Both the position numbers and the translations under genes were made by a program. From a virus, in the IMG/VR virus record IMGVR_UViG_3300008267_011268, positions 1 through 41,432 of that record: a stretch of 41,432 bases of DNA; one strand, written 5' to 3'. The notes beneath the pieces were generated by a model. The model ran no database searches, was not told where the DNA came from, and saw nothing but the letters and a program-made list of their open reading frames with translations. Of the stretch, positions 39,566 through 41,432 are shown piece by piece; the stretch's first letter is position 1; every line of letters begins with the position of its first letter.

Positions 39566-40369
39566 TTAAATTTTAATCCAATCATTAGGTATAGTATCCT
39601 GTTGGTCTTGTGGTCCGACCTGGCCAAACCATTTTTCAGGTCCTATAACAATTTTATTTTTATTTTCATTCAGATAAGCACCCCACCATGAAAAACTACT
39701 ATTAGCTATTATATTATGATCACAATTAAACATTAATATGAAATCTTCAATTTCATCATTAAACGGTGATATAACACCTTTAAAGTTATCAAAACACCAT
39801 TGTTTATCATCGGAAATAAAAATAGGTGTAAAATCGCCTATTTTTTCTTTCATAAAAGATAGTGCTTTTTTATAATAATCTAAACCGCAAAGAGTGTGAA
39901 TGGTTGGGAATTTAATGTAATCACCTCTTCTTATATGTACTGAAACTAATTTATGTTCTCTATTATGTTTTTTTAATTCGTTTATAAAATCCATTACGTT
40001 TTCATACTTTTCTTTCTCATTCTTAATACCATTTATTAATTTGTTCGTAATGTCTGTTTTAACGTTTAAAAAAAACTTTTCTGACTGAAAGAACCCCTGT
40101 AGTTGTTGATTGGTAAAGTACGGTATATCACAATAAGAATGCCCAGGTTGTGAAAATGTGTTATTACAAACATCATAAACATTATCCATGTGATTAAATT
40201 CACTAAATATATTATTTTTATATTTAGATATGTTTTGTCCTTGGAGAGGTGTATGTGAATTATTTAAATCAAAAAAAGCTGTATCGTTGTTTTTAATAGC
40301 GTGTGAATACGCTGCAACTATTTGGAATATTTGGTTGCCTAGTCCACCTTGTAAGTAACTTGTTATCAT
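39566..40369 (-). CDS. GT11 (alpha-1,2-fucosyltransferase-like) glycosyltransferase
   Basis: 267 aa. GT11 motifs all present: YLQGGLGNQIFQIVAAYSHA (about 5-24), LVSVHIRRGDYIKFPTIH (about 141-158), PIFISDDKQWCFDNF, and NCDHNIIANSSFSWWGAYLN (about 213-232), with KIVIGPEKWF near the end. Full length. It typically transfers fucose from GDP-fucose in alpha-1,2 linkage. No GDP-fucose synthesis genes (gmd, fcl) are in the window, so the donor would come from the host or from genes beyond the edge. Confidence 0.92.
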   Translation of the reverse strand: MITSYLQGGLGNQIFQIVAAYSHAIKNNDTAFFDLNNSHTPLQGQNISKYKNNIFSEFNHMDNVYDVCNNTFSQPGHSYCDIPYFTNQQLQGFFQSEKFFLNVKTDITNKLINGIKNEKEKYENVMDFINELKKHNREHKLVSVHIRRGDYIKFPTIHTLCGLDYYKKALSFMKEKIGDFTPIFISDDKQWCFDNFKGVISPFNDEIEDFILMFNCDHNIIANSSFSWWGAYLNENKNKIVIGPEKWFGQVGPQDQQDTIPNDWIKI

Positions 40370-40980
40370 CTTTTTAAAAAATCATAGTTTTGGTATCCGC
40401 CCTGTATGTCTGAGTGACCATCTTTTTGCCAAGCTAAGTGTGGTCTAAAAACATAACTAGGGAATATCTTTTGTAATTTAGCGTAGGTAACATCTACCTG
40501 TTCCTTTTCGTTAGGTAATATTTCTAATATATGGTCGTATACCATCTCATTCACACATATTGCGTGAATAGCATAACTATGGTTCATCATCGCTACACTA
40601 TCATTTACCATTGATAAACCACCGACATGATTACCACCCATGTATATAAAACCCCAATCTTTAGGTACCTTATTGAAGGAGTTTGTAAATTTTTTAATAA
40701 AATCATCACACAGTTCAACATCGTCCTCAAAAATGATTATATTTTTATAACCGTTTTCTTTAGCATCCTTAATAACGTTATAGTTACTACGAATTACACC
40801 TATTTCACCGGCCATTAAACCGTTACTACCGTTAGGTGTTAATTCCTTACCGTTGACCGCCTCAAATCTTTCAACATCTAACCCATATTTTTTAAATTGT
40901 TTATCACAATTCTCCCACCTATCAACTCTATGTTTTAGATTTATACAATAAATCTTATCAAAAAACTCGTTCAACTTCAT
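40366..40980 (-). CDS. GT25-family glycosyltransferase
   Basis: 204 aa from the ATG at 40980 (MKLNEFFDKIYCINLKHRVD), chosen because the longer frame from 41031 is out-of-phase translation of the upstream gene. GT25 (LPS galactosyltransferase-type) features: KIYCINLKHRVDRWENCDKQ (about 9-28), FEAVNGKELTP, NIIIFEDDVELCDDFIKKF (about 83-101), and YMGGNHVGG. Overlaps the upstream gene by 23 bases and the GT11 gene by four. Confidence 0.88.
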   Translation of the reverse strand: MKLNEFFDKIYCINLKHRVDRWENCDKQFKKYGLDVERFEAVNGKELTPNGSNGLMAGEIGVIRSNYNVIKDAKENGYKNIIIFEDDVELCDDFIKKFTNSFNKVPKDWGFIYMGGNHVGGLSMVNDSVAMMNHSYAIHAICVNEMVYDHILEILPNEKEQVDVTYAKLQKIFPSYVFRPHLAWQKDGHSDIQGGYQNYDFLKR

Positions 40981-41432
40981 TAAATAAATTTTTAACTTTT
41001 TTAACGTTATGTAATGTACTTGGTAATCCACCCCATAAAACTTTTTCAGGGTATTTCCAACTATTATAATGGTTTACTATTTTATCTATATCATTTGTAA
41101 AATTAACTGACGCTGAACTATTTATTAACTTAGCTCTTATGTCATCTCTAATGTAAGAACCGTGGTGCATTTGAATATCTTTTCTTTCTAGAACAATATG
41201 TTTGTTTGTTGGTGACATTCTTCTTGTTGGGTCAACCAATACTGGTGACGGTGCCATTAAAACATAGTTAGAATCATTTTTAATTTTAAAGATTAGTGAA
41301 ACATAATAAGTTTCAGCCGGGTCTAAAGCATAATCCCAAGATTTATAATAAGTTTGCATTTGACAATAAGAAGAATCGTAATCACCATCTATTATAGTTT
41401 TTTTAAGATTTTCAAATTCAGATGGTATATAA
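40958..41432 (-). CDS. Glycosyltransferase C-terminal part (partial, runs off right edge)
   Basis: The reverse frame is open to the window end, so an apparent ATG at 41359 is internal. Visible: YIPSEFENL at the edge, MQTYYKSWDYALDPAETYYV, APSPVLVDPTRRMSP, and MHHGSYIRDDIRAKLINSSA, a conserved block in phage and bacterial GT2-related transferases. The N-terminal donor-binding domain lies outside the window. The glycan locus therefore continues to the right. Confidence 0.75.
   Translation of the reverse strand, partial: YIPSEFENLKKTIIDGDYDSSYCQMQTYYKSWDYALDPAETYYVSLIFKIKNDSNYVLMAPSPVLVDPTRRMSPTNKHIVLERKDIQMHHGSYIRDDIRAKLINSSASVNFTNDIDKIVNHYNSWKYPEKVLWGGLPSTLHNVKKVKNLFNEVERVF

Overview
The window reads as about 41 kb of an AT-rich, tailed, T4-like myophage genome, probably from an uncultured phage of a Bacteroidota (flavobacterial-type) host. 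The T4-like call rests on a recognisable head and late-gene set: terminase nuclease domain, gp20-like portal, gp21-like prohead protease, acidic scaffold, gp23-like major capsid protein, gp5-like spike, gp55-like late sigma factor and PhoH. The host call rests on A-rich translation starts without Shine-Dalgarno sequences, two good TTTG / TAnnTTTG promoters (7040-7070 and 16534-16565) of the kind used by the Bacteroidota housekeeping sigma factor, and a DUF4494-like protein. No tRNA, CRISPR array, insertion sequence or integrase was found, and no gene-free stretch exceeds 300 bases.

Layout. (1) 1-9.4 kb is a mostly forward head-gene block: terminase C-terminus, portal, three unknown genes, a complete eukaryotic-type (class II) glutamine synthetase, the prohead protease and an OmpA-like protein. 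One reverse gene (6363-7004) has a host-type promoter. (2) 9.4-17 kb holds a secreted CAP-domain protein, a DUF4494-like protein, a reverse SprT-like metallopeptidase, the scaffold, the major capsid gene (its 5' end is broken in this sequence), and small late genes whose products start with a shared amphipathic leader. (3) 17-22.3 kb is a reverse block of tail and baseplate-type proteins, including the gp5-like OB-fold spike. (4) 22.3-26.9 kb is a reverse block with the late sigma factor, two glycosyltransferases, an HAD-like protein and PhoH. (5) 26.9-41.4 kb is a dense glycan locus of 17 reverse genes and one forward gene: glycosyltransferases resembling families GT8, GT61 (two), GT47, GT32, GT10, GT11 and GT25, several unassigned ones, two methyltransferases, a tandem sugar nucleotidyltransferase, a class II aldolase, a small HAD phosphatase, a GDPD-like protein, and a glycosyltransferase-like/uridine-kinase-like fusion.

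How it works together. Two promoter classes can be read. Host-type promoters serve reverse genes 6363-7004 and 15752-16510. A separate motif, ATATTTATA, lies upstream of at least seven structural or late genes on both strands and always reads toward the gene; it is the best candidate for the promoter used by the gp55-like factor. At 22300-22337 a terminator that ends the sigma-factor transcript directly abuts such a motif, marking a change of regulatory regime. Several late proteins begin with a peptide ending in I-L-x-E or I-I-x-E, which resembles T4 capsid-targeting sequences cut by the gp21 protease; I infer they may be packaged in the head. The glycan locus probably builds a glycan on the virion or alters the host surface, and the glutamine synthetase is a likely auxiliary metabolic gene. 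All assignments come from motifs recognised by eye; no database search was run.
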